Origin: Rhodoblastus sphagnicola
GTDB taxonomy: Bacteria; Pseudomonadota; Alphaproteobacteria; Rhizobiales; Beijerinckiaceae
NCBI RefSeq assembly: GCF_002937075.1
Contig: NZ_NHSJ01000114.1
Coordinates: 1-40,775 of the forward strand
Length of the DNA: 40,775 bases
Direction of reading: 5' to 3'
A program made the translations under genes and the position numbers. Below, in pieces: positions 1-10,369 of this stretch (its first letter is position 1; every line of letters begins with the position of its first letter). Below the pieces are notes generated by a model that did no database searches, was not told the DNA's origin, and worked only from the letters and a program-made list of their open reading frames with translations.

Positions 1-3000
1 ACTTTCACCGGCCGGCGCGTTGCGGCGCTTTCCCGCCCATTTCCGGCAAAGCACATAGAAGGCCGGGGTGAAGACGAGGCCGAACAGGGTGACGCCGATC
101 ATGCCCGAGAACACCGCCGTGCCCAGGGCCTGACGCAGTTCCGCGCCCGCGCCCGTCGCCCAGACCAGCGGGGCCGTGCCGAGGATGAAGGCGAGCGAGG
201 TCATCACGATCGGGCGCATTCTCAGGCGCGCGGCTTCGGCCGCCGCCGCAAAGCGATCCTGTCCCTGTTCTTCGAGCTGGCTGGCGAACTCGACAATCAG
301 GATGGCGTTCTTTGCCGCCAGACCGATCAGCACGACAAAGCCGACCTGGGTGAGGATGTTGTTGTCCTGCCCGCGCAGGATGACGCCCGAGATGGCCGCG
401 ACCAGACTCATGGGCACGATCATGATGACGGCCAGCGGCAAGGTCAGGCTCTCGAATTGCGCGGCCAGCACCAGAAACACGAACACCACGCCGAGCGCGA
501 AGGCGAACATGGCGGCGTCGCCCGCGCGGATTTGCTGAAAGGCGATCTCCGTCCATTCCGTGCTGAACCCCGGCGGCAGGGTTTCATCGGCGAGCTTTTG
601 CATGATCGCCAGGGCCTGTCCCTGCGAATAGCCCGGCGCCGCCGCGCCATCGAGTTCCGCCGCCGGGAACAGATTGTAGCGCGGCACGCGCGAGGGTCCG
701 GCTATGTCCCTGACCACCGTGAATGACCCCAAGGGGACCGTGGCGCCTTGCGCGTTGCGGACACGGATCTTGAGAACGTCGGTCCGGTCCATGCGGAAGG
801 CGGCGTCCGCCTGCGCGGTCACGCGGAACGTGCGCCCAAGCAGATTGAAGTCGTTGACATAAGCCGAGCCAAGATAGGTCTGCAAGGCGCTGAAGACATC
901 GGTGACATTGACGCCAAGCAATTGCGCCTTGTCGCGGTCGATATCGAGATAGATCTGCGGCGTGGCGTTTTCGAACAGCGAGAACACCTGGTTCACCCCC
1001 GGCGTCCGCGCCGCCTTGGCCATCATCTCTCCGACCGCCTGTTGCAGCGCCGCCGGACCGGCGCCGGCATGGTCCTCGACCATCATGCGGAACCCGCCCG
1101 CGCTGCCGATGCCGCGCACCGCCGGCGGCGCCACGACAAAGACGGCGCCGTCCTCGATGACGGAAAATTTCTTGATCAGCGCCATGCGGATCGCCGCCGC
1201 CGTCTGCGCCGGATCCTTGGCGCGCTCCTCGAACGGCTTGAGGTTGACGAAAATGGCGCCGGCATTGGGGGCGTTGGTGCGCGTGGCGCCGGAGAAGCCG
1301 ACAATATTGACGGCGTGGGCGACGCCGGGAACGTCGAGCGCCAGTTCGACCACGCGGCGATTGACGGCGTCGGTGCGGTCAATCGCCGCCGCCGGCGGCA
1401 ATTGCGTCACGGCGATGAGATAGCCGGCGTCCATTTGCGGGATGAAGCCCACGGGCGTGCGACGAAACTCGTTGAGGCCGAAGCCAATGATCGCGACATA
1501 GGCGACCAGCGCGACGGAGGCGAAGCGCACCACCCTGCCGACGATCTTGCCATAGCCGAAGGAAATGCGGTCGAACAGCCAGTTGAAGCCAGCGAAGAAA
1601 CCGGTGATCGGCCGCAACAGGCGGCTGGTGTGGCGCTGGGCTTCATGCGGTTTCAGCAGCAGGGCGCACAGCGCGGGCGATAGCGTCAGCGAGACGATCA
1701 GCGAGATGACGGTCGCGCCGGCGATGGTGAGCGCGAATTGGCGGTAGAATTGGCCGGATATGCCGGGAATGAAGCCCGTCGGGATGAAGACCGCCGAGAG
1801 CACCAGCGAAATGGCGACCAGCGCGGAGCCGACCTCCTCCATCGTCTTGCGCGCGGCGTCGCGCGGGTTGAGGCCGAGCCCGATATTGCGTTCGACATTC
1901 TCGACGACGACGATGGCGTCGTCCACCACGATGCCGATGGCGAGCACCAGGCCGAACATGGACAGGTTGTTCAGCGAAAAGCCAAAGACGCTCATCAGGA
2001 AAAACGTGCCGACCAGCGAAACGGGAATGGCGACGATCGGGATGATCGCGGCGCGCCATGTCTGCAGGAACAGCACGACCACCAGCACCACCAGCACGAT
2101 GGCTTCAAAGATGGTGTGGACGACCGCCTCGACCGATTGCTGGATGAACTCGGTCGGATTGTAAACGATTTTATATTCCAGACCGGGCGGGAAGTCCTTT
2201 GACAGGACCGTCATCGTCTTCTTGATCCGCTCGGCGGTGTCGATGGCGTTGGAGCCGGGCAATTGGAACACGCCAAGACCCACGGCGGAGGTCTTGTCGA
2301 GATAGGAATTCACGCCATAGTCCAGCGCGGCCAGGTCAACCCGCGCGACATCCTTCAGGCGCACGACGGCGTCATTGGTCTGCTTGACGACGATCTGACC
2401 GAACTGGCCGGGCTCGACCAGACGCCCGAGCGTCTGCACCGAGATCTGGAAAGCGCCGGGCGTCGTCGTCGGCGGCTGGTTGAGAATGCCGGCGGCGACC
2501 TGCACATTCTGCCGTTGCAGCGCGCTGACGACATCGCCCGACGTCATGCCGACCGCTTGCAGCCGATCCGGATCGAGCCAGACGCGCATCGAATAATCGC
2601 GCCCGCCAAACACGGTGATCGAGCCGACGCCCTCGACGCGGCTGAGCACATCGACCACATTGACGTTGGCGTAATTGGAAATGAACAGGGAATCGCGCGA
2701 ATTGTCCGGCGACAGCAGATGCACCACGATCATCAGATCGGGCGAGGCCTTGGCCACGGTGACGCCGATGTTGCGCACATCGGCCGGCAGGCGCGGCTGC
2801 GCGATCGAGACGCGGTTCTGCACCTGCACCTGCGCCGTATCGAGATTGGCGCCAAGCTCGAAGGTCACCGAGATGGAAAACCGACCGTCGCCGGTTGAAT
2901 TCGACGAGATGTAGAGCATGTGCTCGACACCGTTGATCTGCTGCTCCAGCGGCGACGCGACGGTTGCGGCGACGACCTCCGCGCTTGCGCCGGGATATTG

Positions 3001-3147
3001 CCCGGTGACGTTGATGACCGGCGGCGCGATCTCCGGATATTGCGCGATCGGCAGGCGAACCAGCGAGACCGCGCCGAAGATGACGATGACGATCGAAATC
3101 ACGGCGGCGAAGATCGGCCGGTCGATGAAGAATTTTGAGAAATTCAT
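1..3147 (-). CDS. RND multidrug efflux permease, MexF-like (3' end at window edge)
   Basis: Inner-membrane proton-driven pump of the HAE1-RND family. The frame is open from ATG at 3147 to base 1 (1049 codons), so only the last few residues can be missing; family members are about 1050 aa. The N-terminus MNFSKFFIDRPIFAAV is typical. The TM4 proton-relay motif GIVVDDAIVVVENVERN is present around 1880-1930, and the second-half TM block (GFVVLIGLAAKNAILIVEF) lies near 280-370. The sequence is closest to MexF-type pumps, which work with a MexE-type adaptor and an outer-membrane channel. It is the last gene of a leftward operon, 49 bp after the adaptor stop. The adaptor is truncated, so this pump may be non-functional or may borrow another adaptor. 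No channel gene is visible in the window. Confidence 0.93.
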   Translation of the reverse strand, partial: MNFSKFFIDRPIFAAVISIVIVIFGAVSLVRLPIAQYPEIAPPVINVTGQYPGASAEVVAATVASPLEQQINGVEHMLYISSNSTGDGRFSISVTFELGANLDTAQVQVQNRVSIAQPRLPADVRNIGVTVAKASPDLMIVVHLLSPDNSRDSLFISNYANVNVVDVLSRVEGVGSITVFGGRDYSMRVWLDPDRLQAVGMTSGDVVSALQRQNVQVAAGILNQPPTTTPGAFQISVQTLGRLVEPGQFGQIVVKQTNDAVVRLKDVARVDLAALDYGVNSYLDKTSAVGLGVFQLPGSNAIDTAERIKKTMTVLSKDFPPGLEYKIVYNPTEFIQQSVEAVVHTIFEAIVLVVLVVVLFLQTWRAAIIPIVAIPVSLVGTFFLMSVFGFSLNNLSMFGLVLAIGIVVDDAIVVVENVERNIGLGLNPRDAARKTMEEVGSALVAISLVLSAVFIPTGFIPGISGQFYRQFALTIAGATVISLIVSLTLSPALCALLLKPHEAQRHTSRLLRPITGFFAGFNWLFDRISFGYGKIVGRVVRFASVALVAYVAIIGFGLNEFRRTPVGFIPQMDAGYLIAVTQLPPAAAIDRTDAVNRRVVELALDVPGVAHAVNIVGFSGATRTNAPNAGAIFVNLKPFEERAKDPAQTAAAIRMALIKKFSVIEDGAVFVVAPPAVRGIGSAGGFRMMVEDHAGAGPAALQQAVGEMMAKAARTPGVNQVFSLFENATPQIYLDIDRDKAQLLGVNVTDVFSALQTYLGSAYVNDFNLLGRTFRVTAQADAAFRMDRTDVLKIRVRNAQGATVPLGSFTVVRDIAGPSRVPRYNLFPAAELDGAAAPGYSQGQALAIMQKLADETLPPGFSTEWTEIAFQQIRAGDAAMFAFALGVVFVFLVLAAQFESLTLPLAVIMIVPMSLVAAISGVILRGQDNNILTQVGFVVLIGLAAKNAILIVEFASQLEEQGQDRFAAAAEAARLRMRPIVMTSLAFILGTAPLVWATGAGAELRQALGTAVFSGMIGVTLFGLVFTPAFYVLCRKWAGKRRNAPAGES

Positions 3148-3196
3148 GTGCTGGCGCCTGCTTTTTGCCTTTGCCTGATCGCGTGAGGACGCGCGA

Positions 3197-3700
3197 TCAG
3201 TTCGCCTTCGTTTTCGTTTCGGCTTGGGCGGTCGCCTGCTGCGGCGAGACCTTCGCGCCGGGCCGCACCCGCATCAAACCGACGGTGACAATCGTGTCGT
3301 CGGCGTCGAGGCCGGTTTCGATCACGCGCAGTCCATCGACCAGCGGCCCGAGGGTGACATATTTCGGCGCGACCACATTGTTGGCGTCAACGACATAGAC
3401 GAACTTGCGCACCTGCTCGGAGCCGACGGCTGCGTCGGGAACAAGCAAGGCATCCACGGCGGCCGAGGATGAAAGTTGAATGCGCGCGAACATGCCCGGA
3501 GTCAGCTTGCCATCGGCATTGGAAAATTCGGCGCGCGCGCGGATCGTGCCGGACTCCGTGCTGACGGCATTGTCGATAAAATCAATGCGGCCGTCGCGGC
3601 TGAATGTTTTCTCGTCGAGAAGCTTCAGTCGCACGGGAAGGCTGAGGCCACGATCGGGCGCCTGGTCTCCGGGCGCGGCGCGCAGAGGCGTCCGCTCCGG
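3197..3700 (-). pseudogene. RND periplasmic adaptor (MexE-type), 5'-truncated
   Basis: C-terminal half of a membrane-fusion adaptor: beta-barrel and membrane-proximal domains, with recognisable stretches such as GRIDFIDNAVSTESGTIRAR, LTPGMFARIQL and GLDADDTIVTVGLMRVRPGA. The N-terminal signal, lipoyl and hairpin domains (about 200 residues) are absent. At about 3690-3700 the homology stops and the sequence becomes that of an MFS transporter in another frame. The open frame runs on to 3757, but those extra codons are MFS DNA read out of frame. It sits 49 bp upstream of the MexF-like permease, the usual operon order. I infer a deletion that removed the adaptor 5' end together with the MFS 3' end. 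An assembly error cannot be excluded. Confidence 0.85.
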
Positions 3701-4421
3701 CGTAGCCGAGGATTTTGCGGTTCTTGAGCAGCTGGCCATATCGACCGAAGGCGCCACCGAGGGAGGCTGTCTGACGCCGTGACGCGGGCAAGGTTTCGGG
3801 CAACGTGAACAGCGCCGCGAGCGTCACGAGGCCGACGCCGACCAGCCCCCAGAAAATGGCGCGCCAGCCAGCGAAAACCTCGATCTCGCCGCCAAGGATC
3901 GGACCCAGCAGCGGCGCGATCGCCATGATGGCGATCAGGGTTGAAAGCATCTGGGCCGCGCGCGGCCCCTCGTAAAGGTCGCGCACCATCGCCCGGGACA
4001 GCACGACGCTGGCGCAGGCGCCCAGCGCTTGCACGACGCGCCAGAATATGATCGTCCAGACGCCCGCCGACAGCGCGCAGCCGGCGGATCCGATGATGAA
4101 GAGAACAAGCCCCGCCGCCACGGGAAGGCGGCGGCCGTGACGATCGCTGACGGCGCCCCAGAACAACTGCCCGAAGCTGAAACCGATCAGATAGGCCGAG
4201 ATGGTGAAGTCCACATCGCCGGCGTCGGCCTTGAGCGCGCGCGCCATGGCCGGCATGGCGGGCAGGTAGGTGTCCGTGGAGAGGGAGGCGAACCCCATCA
4301 ACGCGCTGAGGATGGCGAGTACGCGCCATTGGCTCGGCGCATGGTCGGGCGTAGCCATCGCGCGGCCCGGCATGGCCGCCTGGTTGTCGAGCGTCTCGGC
4401 TCCAGCTCCCCGCTCGGCCAA
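3582..4421 (-). pseudogene. Bcr/CflA-type MFS drug transporter, 3'-truncated
   Basis: First half (about six TM helices) of a drug:H+ antiporter. TDTYLPAMPAMA in TM1, GQLFWGAVSDRHGRR in loop 2-3 and the TM5 stretch MAIAPLLGPILGG are Bcr/CflA signatures. Homology ends at LLKNRKILGYA (about 3699); the rest of the frame to 3582 is adaptor DNA read out of frame. Family members have about 400 aa and 12 TM helices, so this one lacks TM7-12. The probable start is TTG at 4421: AGGAG lies 9 nt upstream, inside the end of the preceding SDR gene, and the stop and start are 2 nt apart, implying translational coupling. ATG codons at 4373 and 4358 are alternatives without a good ribosome site. Confidence 0.82.
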
Positions 4422-4423
4422 GA

Positions 4424-5164
4424 TCAGAGCTCCTGCCTAGTCGGGCGGAACAGGATTTCATTGATGTCAACATCGTCTGGCTGACTGATCGCGAAGAGCG
4501 CGCAGCGCGCGAAACTCAAGGCGGGAATGGCGTTCTGCGCGTAATAACCCTGCGTGGCCTTCGCCACTTCGGTCGCCGTGATGCTCCCGGGCAGCTCGGT
4601 GTCGATCGCGCCGGGCGAGAGGATGGTGGTGCGGATGTTGTAAGGCTTGACCTCCTGGCGCAAGCCTTCCGAGATGGCGCGCACCGCATGTTTGGTCGCC
4701 GCATAGACGACATTGCCCGGCCGGACCTTGTGACCGGCGACCGAGGAGACATTGATGAAATGTCCGCTCTTCTGGGTCTTCATGTAAGGAAGCGCGGCGG
4801 CGACGCCATGGAGCACGCCCTTGATGTTGATGTCGATGACCTGATGCCACTCCTTGATTTGCAGCAGTTCGAGCGGCGCCAGCGGCATGACGCCGGCATT
4901 GTTGATCATCACGTCGATCCGGCCGTGGTTGGCGATCGCCTTGTCGACCAGGGCCTGCACCTGCGCGGCGTCGGCGACATCGGCGCCGAGGATCGCGTCC
5001 TTGCCGAGGCCAAGCTCCTCGGCCAGCGCCTCAAGCCGGTCGACACGCCGGGCGCCGAGCACAACCCTGGCGCCGTTTTTCACCAGCTGGCGGGCGGTTT
5101 CCGCGCCGAGCCCGCTGCTGGCGCCGGCGATGACGACGACCTTGTCCTTGATGTTTTCCGTCAT
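4424..5164 (-). CDS. SDR family NAD(P)-dependent oxidoreductase
   Basis: Classical short-chain dehydrogenase of 246 aa, a normal length. The cofactor loop GASSGLG is at residues 14-20, NNAG at 88-91, and the active site is N113, S141, Y154 and K158 (YAATK). The start is ATG with GGAGG 6-8 nt upstream. It belongs to the clade often annotated as clavaldehyde dehydrogenase- or YdfG-like, reducing small carbonyls with NADPH, but the substrate cannot be read from the sequence. It is the second gene of the leftward operon that starts with the aldo/keto reductase at 6179 (25-bp gap), and it overlaps the ribosome site of the truncated MFS gene. Confidence 0.93.
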   Translation of the reverse strand: MTENIKDKVVVIAGASSGLGAETARQLVKNGARVVLGARRVDRLEALAEELGLGKDAILGADVADAAQVQALVDKAIANHGRIDVMINNAGVMPLAPLELLQIKEWHQVIDINIKGVLHGVAAALPYMKTQKSGHFINVSSVAGHKVRPGNVVYAATKHAVRAISEGLRQEVKPYNIRTTILSPGAIDTELPGSITATEVAKATQGYYAQNAIPALSFARCALFAISQPDDVDINEILFRPTRQEL

Positions 5165-5189
5165 GCTGTCCTCCGGGGCGTCATCGGGC

Positions 5190-6233
<1,044 letters not shown>

Positions 6234-6330
6234 TCATTTGCTGGAAGCTGGCGCGCAAGGAGGCGGTCGGCGGGGTGACATCGCCGAACACTCATTCCTG
6301 ATCGTGAAATAGTCTCAAACCGTTGGCTTG

Positions 6331-6376
6331 ATTAGATCATATATTCCGTATGACCTTATGCGGCAGTTTCATGAAT
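6331..6376 (+). promoter_or_regulatory. 46-bp conserved regulatory element, copy 1
   Basis: Layout: ATTAG, 12 nt, GTATGACCTTAT, 8 nt, TTCATGA. The same blocks and spacings occur at 9293, 13731 and 22415. This copy lies 152 bp upstream of the aldo/keto reductase start at 6179, with the enzyme operon on the ATTAG side. At the two copies with a recognisable LysR gene or relic, that reading frame begins at or next to the TTCATGA block. Here no LysR sequence follows, and the DNA runs directly into the 3' end of an SDR gene. It is probably the binding site and promoter region of a LysR-type regulator. Confidence 0.6.
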
Positions 6377-6423
6377 TGCCGTCCTTGCGCGGGGGCGCGG
6401 CCGGACTGGGGCGCGCGCGCCTG

Positions 6424-7251
6424 TTACTTTTGCGCGAGGTCCCCATACCAATAGGAAGCCGTCACGCCGCCATCGATCAGAAAGTCGGCTCCGGTGATGA
6501 AAGCGCCAGCCTCGCTCATGAGCATGGCGCCAAGCTTGCCGATTTCGTCGGGCGTTCCGGCGCGGCCGGCCGGGCACAGGTCGATCATGCGGCGGTAGCC
6601 GGCGCCGCGCGAACCGGTCAATTCGTCCTTGGCGAGCGGCGTGATCACTATTCCCGGGCTGATCGCATTGACCCGCGCGCCACGCTTACCCCATTTCACG
6701 GCCTCGGCCATGACCCGCAACGAATTGCAGCGTTTGGAGACCTGATAGGCGCGCAGCGGGTCGGCAACCTTATCGGGTTGCAGCATCGGAAGCGCCAACA
6801 GATCGTCGGAGGGCGTCGTCGCCAGCGCCTTGTCCTGGTCGGGCGTCAGCGCCGGAAGGCGGTGGCCGGACATCGAGCCGATCACCACGCCGGAGCCGCC
6901 GGGCGCGATGACCGCGCCGAATTCTTCGAGAACGACCGCCGTTCCATAGAGATCGACTTTCAGGATGACCTCCGGCGGAGCCTGCGAGGGCGAGACGCCG
7001 GCGGCGTGAATCACGCCCCTGACCTCGCCGAGCGCCGTCGCCACCCCGACAAGATCATGAACCGACGCACGCGCGGAAACATCGACTGTCGCCACGCTGA
7101 CCTCGAACCCGGCCTCGCTCAGCACCTTGGCCGCCGCTTCGGCATTCTCCCGACGCAGATCCGCCAACAAAACCTGTTTTCCGGCGCTGACCCGGCGCGC
7201 GATGGCCTGACCAATCGATCCGGCTCCAATGACGACAATGACATCGGTCAT
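6424..7251 (-). CDS. SDR family oxidoreductase
   Basis: 275 aa with an N-terminal GAGSIG nucleotide loop (residues 9-14), a variant of the classical TGxxxGIG motif. AAGVS replaces NNAG, GSMSG is the serine region and YQVSK carries the Tyr/Lys pair. The tail GADFLIDGGV is typical of enoyl-reductase-like SDRs. An AAAGGA ribosome site precedes the ATG. It is a clear paralogue of the SDR at 22569, with the same length and shared blocks DLYGxAVVxEEF, VIAPGG, RGARVNxISPGIV and ITGxDxLIDGG. It is the last gene of the operon alcohol dehydrogenase - NAD(P)H-binding protein - SDR. The substrate is unknown. Confidence 0.9.
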   Translation of the reverse strand: MTDVIVVIGAGSIGQAIARRVSAGKQVLLADLRRENAEAAAKVLSEAGFEVSVATVDVSARASVHDLVGVATALGEVRGVIHAAGVSPSQAPPEVILKVDLYGTAVVLEEFGAVIAPGGSGVVIGSMSGHRLPALTPDQDKALATTPSDDLLALPMLQPDKVADPLRAYQVSKRCNSLRVMAEAVKWGKRGARVNAISPGIVITPLAKDELTGSRGAGYRRMIDLCPAGRAGTPDEIGKLGAMLMSEAGAFITGADFLIDGGVTASYWYGDLAQK

Positions 7252-7305
7252 GGCTTTTCCTTTCGTGACATCGGTGAACGGCGAGGACCGGCTCAGATCG
7301 ACTTT

Positions 7306-8106
7306 TCAGATCGCTTTGGCGTGCGACGCGAATTTTTCCAGCTCTTCGCGGACATAGCGCGGCTCCGCGTCGAGCGGCATATTGGGCAGATCCTGAACGC
7401 CATCGAGAGCGCCTGGGGGATCTGACTCAAGAGAAGCGAACAATGCATCGAGACGGTCCGGCGCCGGGCCTTTTTCCGCGACCAGTTCGAATGTCTTGCC
7501 CAGCGCCTGATCACAGGACAGGCTGCCCACCAGCACCTGGGCGATCTGGCGGCGCGCGATCACGCCATCGCTGGGGTCGCCGGCGCGCCGCGTGTCGCCT
7601 TGCAACAAAACGATACGATGCTGGTCGGGCGCATTATAATCGAACCAGCCGGGACGCACGATCGTATAGGGGAGGCCACTGGCGCGCAGGAGGCGTTCGG
7701 AGCGGCGTTTCCAGTCATGGGCCTCGGTGGCGCGATTATACGGACCGAGGCGTTCGGTGACGCCGATGGCGGTCATCAGCGCAATCCGCGCGCGGCGCGT
7801 TCCCAGCGCCGCCAGCACATTGCGTACGCCGCCATAGCTCACCTGTTCGGCGCCGCGTTTGCCCTGGCCGTCCGCGCCCAGGGTCAGCACGATGGCGTCG
7901 ACGCCATCCACGGCGGCGGCGAGCGTCTCCGGCCGGGTCACGTCACCAACGATCACCTGCGCCGCCGGGGGCAGCTGGCGCGCCTTGGCGGCGTCGCGGA
8001 CAAGCGCGCGCGCCACATGGCCTTGCGCCAGCGCCTCTTCAATGACAAGGCGTCCGATACTTCCGGTCGCGCCGACGACGAGAATGGTCAACGGGACAGA
8101 ACTCAT
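7306..8106 (-). CDS. NAD(P)H-binding protein, atypical SDR (NmrA/SDR_a5-like)
   Basis: 266 aa from ATG at 8106, which has GGAG 8 nt upstream; the longer frame to 8133 lacks a ribosome site. The Rossmann motif GATGSIG is at residues 12-18, followed by ALVRD, VGDVT and IVRPGWF, as in NmrA/HSCARG-type atypical SDRs. There is no YxxxK catalytic motif, so it may sense NAD(P)H or have a weak or different activity. It sits between the alcohol dehydrogenase (45-bp gap) and the SDR at 7251 (54-bp gap), all leftward, as an apparent operon. This family often accompanies stress-inducible oxidoreductases. Confidence 0.87.
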   Translation of the reverse strand: MSSVPLTILVVGATGSIGRLVIEEALAQGHVARALVRDAAKARQLPPAAQVIVGDVTRPETLAAAVDGVDAIVLTLGADGQGKRGAEQVSYGGVRNVLAALGTRRARIALMTAIGVTERLGPYNRATEAHDWKRRSERLLRASGLPYTIVRPGWFDYNAPDQHRIVLLQGDTRRAGDPSDGVIARRQIAQVLVGSLSCDQALGKTFELVAEKGPAPDRLDALFASLESDPPGALDGVQDLPNMPLDAEPRYVREELEKFASHAKAI

Positions 8107-8151
8107 AACCACTCCAACTGTCTGTGGGCGCATCCGTAGGGACGAGGCCGA

Positions 8152-9201
8152 TCAGTCGAGTTTCAGCGAGGCCATGTCGATGACGAAGCGATAGCGGACG
8201 TCCGATTTTTCCATCCGCTCGAAGGCGTGGTTGATCTCGTCCATGCGGATCATCTCGCAGTCCGGCAGGATGTTCTTCTCGGCGCAGAAATCGAGCATTT
8301 CCTGCGTCTCACGAATGCCGCCGATCGGCGAGCCCGCGATCCGGCGCCGGCCGAGAACCAGCGGCACCGTGCTCGGCTCCGCGAGAGGGCCGATCTGCCC
8401 GACGATCACCAGCGTGCCATCGACATCGAGCAGCGGCATATAGGGGTTGAGGTCGTGCTTGACCGGCACGGTATCGATGATCAGATCGAACCCATTGGCG
8501 GCTTTCGCCATGGCGTCGGCGTCGCTTGAAACCAGCAGGGCGTGCGCGCCCAGCGCATGGGCGTCGGCGGCCTTGTCGGGCGTGCGGCTGAGCACGGTGA
8601 CATGAGCGCCCAAGCCGGCGGCGAGTTTGACCGCCATATGGCCGAGACCGCCCAGGCCGATGACGCCGACCCGGCTGCCGGGACCGACCTTCCAGGTCTT
8701 CAGCGGCGACCAGGTGGTGATGCCGGCGCACAGCAGCGGCGCGGCCCTGGCGAGGTCAAGGCTGTCGGGAACCCGCAGCACGAATTCTTCACGAACGACG
8801 ATATGCTTGGAATAGCCGCCGAGCGTATGCTCCTTGGTGAAGCGGTCGAACCCGCCATAAGTTCCCGTATTGCCCTCGCGGCAAAGCTGCTCCTCGCCCT
8901 TCAGGCATTGGTCACAATGCTGGCAACTGTCCACCATGCAGCCGACCGCGACATGGTCGCCGATGCGGTATTTCTTGACCTTTGCGCCGATTTCGATGAC
9001 GCGGCCGACGATTTCGTGACCGGGAATGGCGGGAAAGACCGTCCAGCCCCAATCGTTGCGGGCCCAGTGCAAGTCCGAGTGGCAGACGCCGCAATAAAGA
9101 ATTTCCATCACCACATCATCGGCGCGGGGCGCGCGACGCTCGAAGGAAAAGGGCGCCAGCGGCGCGCGGGCCGATGTGCAGGCAAAGCCACGAGTCTTCA
9201 T
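8152..9201 (-). CDS. Zinc-dependent NAD(P) alcohol dehydrogenase (YahK/CAD-like MDR)
   Basis: 349-aa medium-chain dehydrogenase that reduces aldehydes or oxidises alcohols. Catalytic zinc ligands are C40 (YCGVCHSD), H62 and E63 (PGHE), and the LLCAGITTW cysteine. The structural zinc site is complete with C93, C96, C99 and C107. The Rossmann motif GLGGLGHMA and the CAD-family pattern GGYSKHIVV are present. It is the first gene of the leftward operon under element copy 2 and diverges from the LysR gene with 135 bp between them, so LysR is its likely regulator. A decayed N-terminal copy of the same gene type lies at 13972. Cinnamyl-alcohol-type or broad aldehyde reductase activity is plausible, not shown. 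Confidence 0.94.
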   Translation of the reverse strand: MKTRGFACTSARAPLAPFSFERRAPRADDVVMEILYCGVCHSDLHWARNDWGWTVFPAIPGHEIVGRVIEIGAKVKKYRIGDHVAVGCMVDSCQHCDQCLKGEEQLCREGNTGTYGGFDRFTKEHTLGGYSKHIVVREEFVLRVPDSLDLARAAPLLCAGITTWSPLKTWKVGPGSRVGVIGLGGLGHMAVKLAAGLGAHVTVLSRTPDKAADAHALGAHALLVSSDADAMAKAANGFDLIIDTVPVKHDLNPYMPLLDVDGTLVIVGQIGPLAEPSTVPLVLGRRRIAGSPIGGIRETQEMLDFCAEKNILPDCEMIRMDEINHAFERMEKSDVRYRFVIDMASLKLD

Positions 9202-9292
9202 GGTTCAAACATTTCCTGTTGCGGATCGTGACAAGCCAAGGACCGGGATCGAGGGCTTCAGGGACGCAACATAGCACCAGTGGATTATGGGA

Positions 9293-9338
9293 ATTAGATC
9301 AGATATTCTGCATGAGCCTATGTTTTGGATTCATGAAT
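9293..9338 (+). promoter_or_regulatory. 46-bp conserved regulatory element, copy 2 (ADH-LysR intergenic)
   Basis: ATTAG at 9293, 12 nt, GCATGAGCCTAT at 9310-9321, 8 nt, TTCATGA at 9330-9336. It occupies the divergent promoter between the alcohol dehydrogenase (start 9201) and the LysR gene (start 9337) and overlaps the LysR start. This is the only copy that still has an intact LysR gene, so it is the reference for the other three. LysR proteins usually bind in the divergent spacer next to their own gene. Confidence 0.65.
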
Positions 9339-10230
9339 GCAACGCGACGAACTTGGCGATTTGATCGGATTCCTGGCGGTGGCCGAGGAGCGCAGTTTTA
9401 CCCGCGCCGCCGCGCGCATCGGCACATCGCAATCCTCGCTGAGCCATACGATCCGGCGGCTGGAGGAGCGCATGGGCGTTCGGCTGTTGACGCGCACGAC
9501 CCGCAATGTCGCGCCGACCGAGGCCGGCGAGCAGCTCGTCCAGACGCTTCGTCCCGCCTTCGGCGAGATCCAGGCGCGGCTCGATTCGCTCACCGCCCTG
9601 CGCCACAAGCCGGCCGGCGTCATTCGCATCACCTCGAGCCGCCGCCCCGCAGAAACAATCCTGATGCCGGCGGCGATGCGCCTCATGGCCGATTACCCCG
9701 ACATTATGGTGGAGATCTCGATCGATGGGCGGCTGACCGATCTCGTGGCCGAGCGTTACGACGCCGGCGTGCGCCTGGGCGAGCGCGTTGAAAAAGACAT
9801 GGTCGCCATCAAGATCGGCCCGGAGTTGCGGATGGCCGTCGTGGGGTCGCCAGATTATTTTGCACGGCGTCCGAAACCCGTGACGCCGCACGAGCTGACG
9901 CAGCATGCCTGCATCAATCTGCGCCTGCCGACGCTGGGCGGGCTTTACGCCTGGGAGTTCGAAAACAACGGCCGCCCCCTCAATGTCCGCGTCGACGGCC
10001 AGTTCACCTGCAATGACGCGCCGATGATCGTTCGCGCGGCGGTCAACGGCCTTGGGCTGGCATGTCTTCCCGACGATCAATTCGACGACCTGATCGCGCA
10101 GGGTCGCCTCGTCCGCGTTCTCGAAGACTGGTGTCCGCCGTTTCCGGGCTATCACCTTTATTACCCAAGCCGGCGCCAGGCTTCGCCAGCCTTCGAACTG
10201 TTCGTCGAAGCCTTGCGCACGCGCGACTGA
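9337..10230 (+). CDS. LysR family transcriptional regulator
   Basis: 297 aa, normal for LysR. The N-terminal winged helix (residues 5-65) contains EERSFTRAAARIGTSQSSLS and the wing region RRLEERMGVRLLTRTTRNV. The C-terminal periplasmic-binding-like effector domain runs from about 95 to 295. The ribosome site is weak, and the start lies directly on the conserved TTCATGA block. It is divergent from the alcohol dehydrogenase operon. Because the 46-bp element in this promoter recurs upstream of three more enzyme operons and no other intact LysR gene is in the window, this protein is the best candidate to control all four. The effector is unknown; related regulators of aldehyde reductases sense reactive carbonyls. 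Confidence 0.94.
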   Translation: MQRDELGDLIGFLAVAEERSFTRAAARIGTSQSSLSHTIRRLEERMGVRLLTRTTRNVAPTEAGEQLVQTLRPAFGEIQARLDSLTALRHKPAGVIRITSSRRPAETILMPAAMRLMADYPDIMVEISIDGRLTDLVAERYDAGVRLGERVEKDMVAIKIGPELRMAVVGSPDYFARRPKPVTPHELTQHACINLRLPTLGGLYAWEFENNGRPLNVRVDGQFTCNDAPMIVRAAVNGLGLACLPDDQFDDLIAQGRLVRVLEDWCPPFPGYHLYYPSRRQASPAFELFVEALRTRD

Positions 10231-10369
10231 TTGAAAACCGGCGACGAAGGCGTCTACAGCGCGCGCCAAGCAAATCCGCGAAACTGGACGCCGGTCTTGC
10301 GAACAGGATCGGCGGACTCGCCGACAGGTTTGGGCGAATTCAAATCTGTCAGGGAAGGATGTTTCACCC

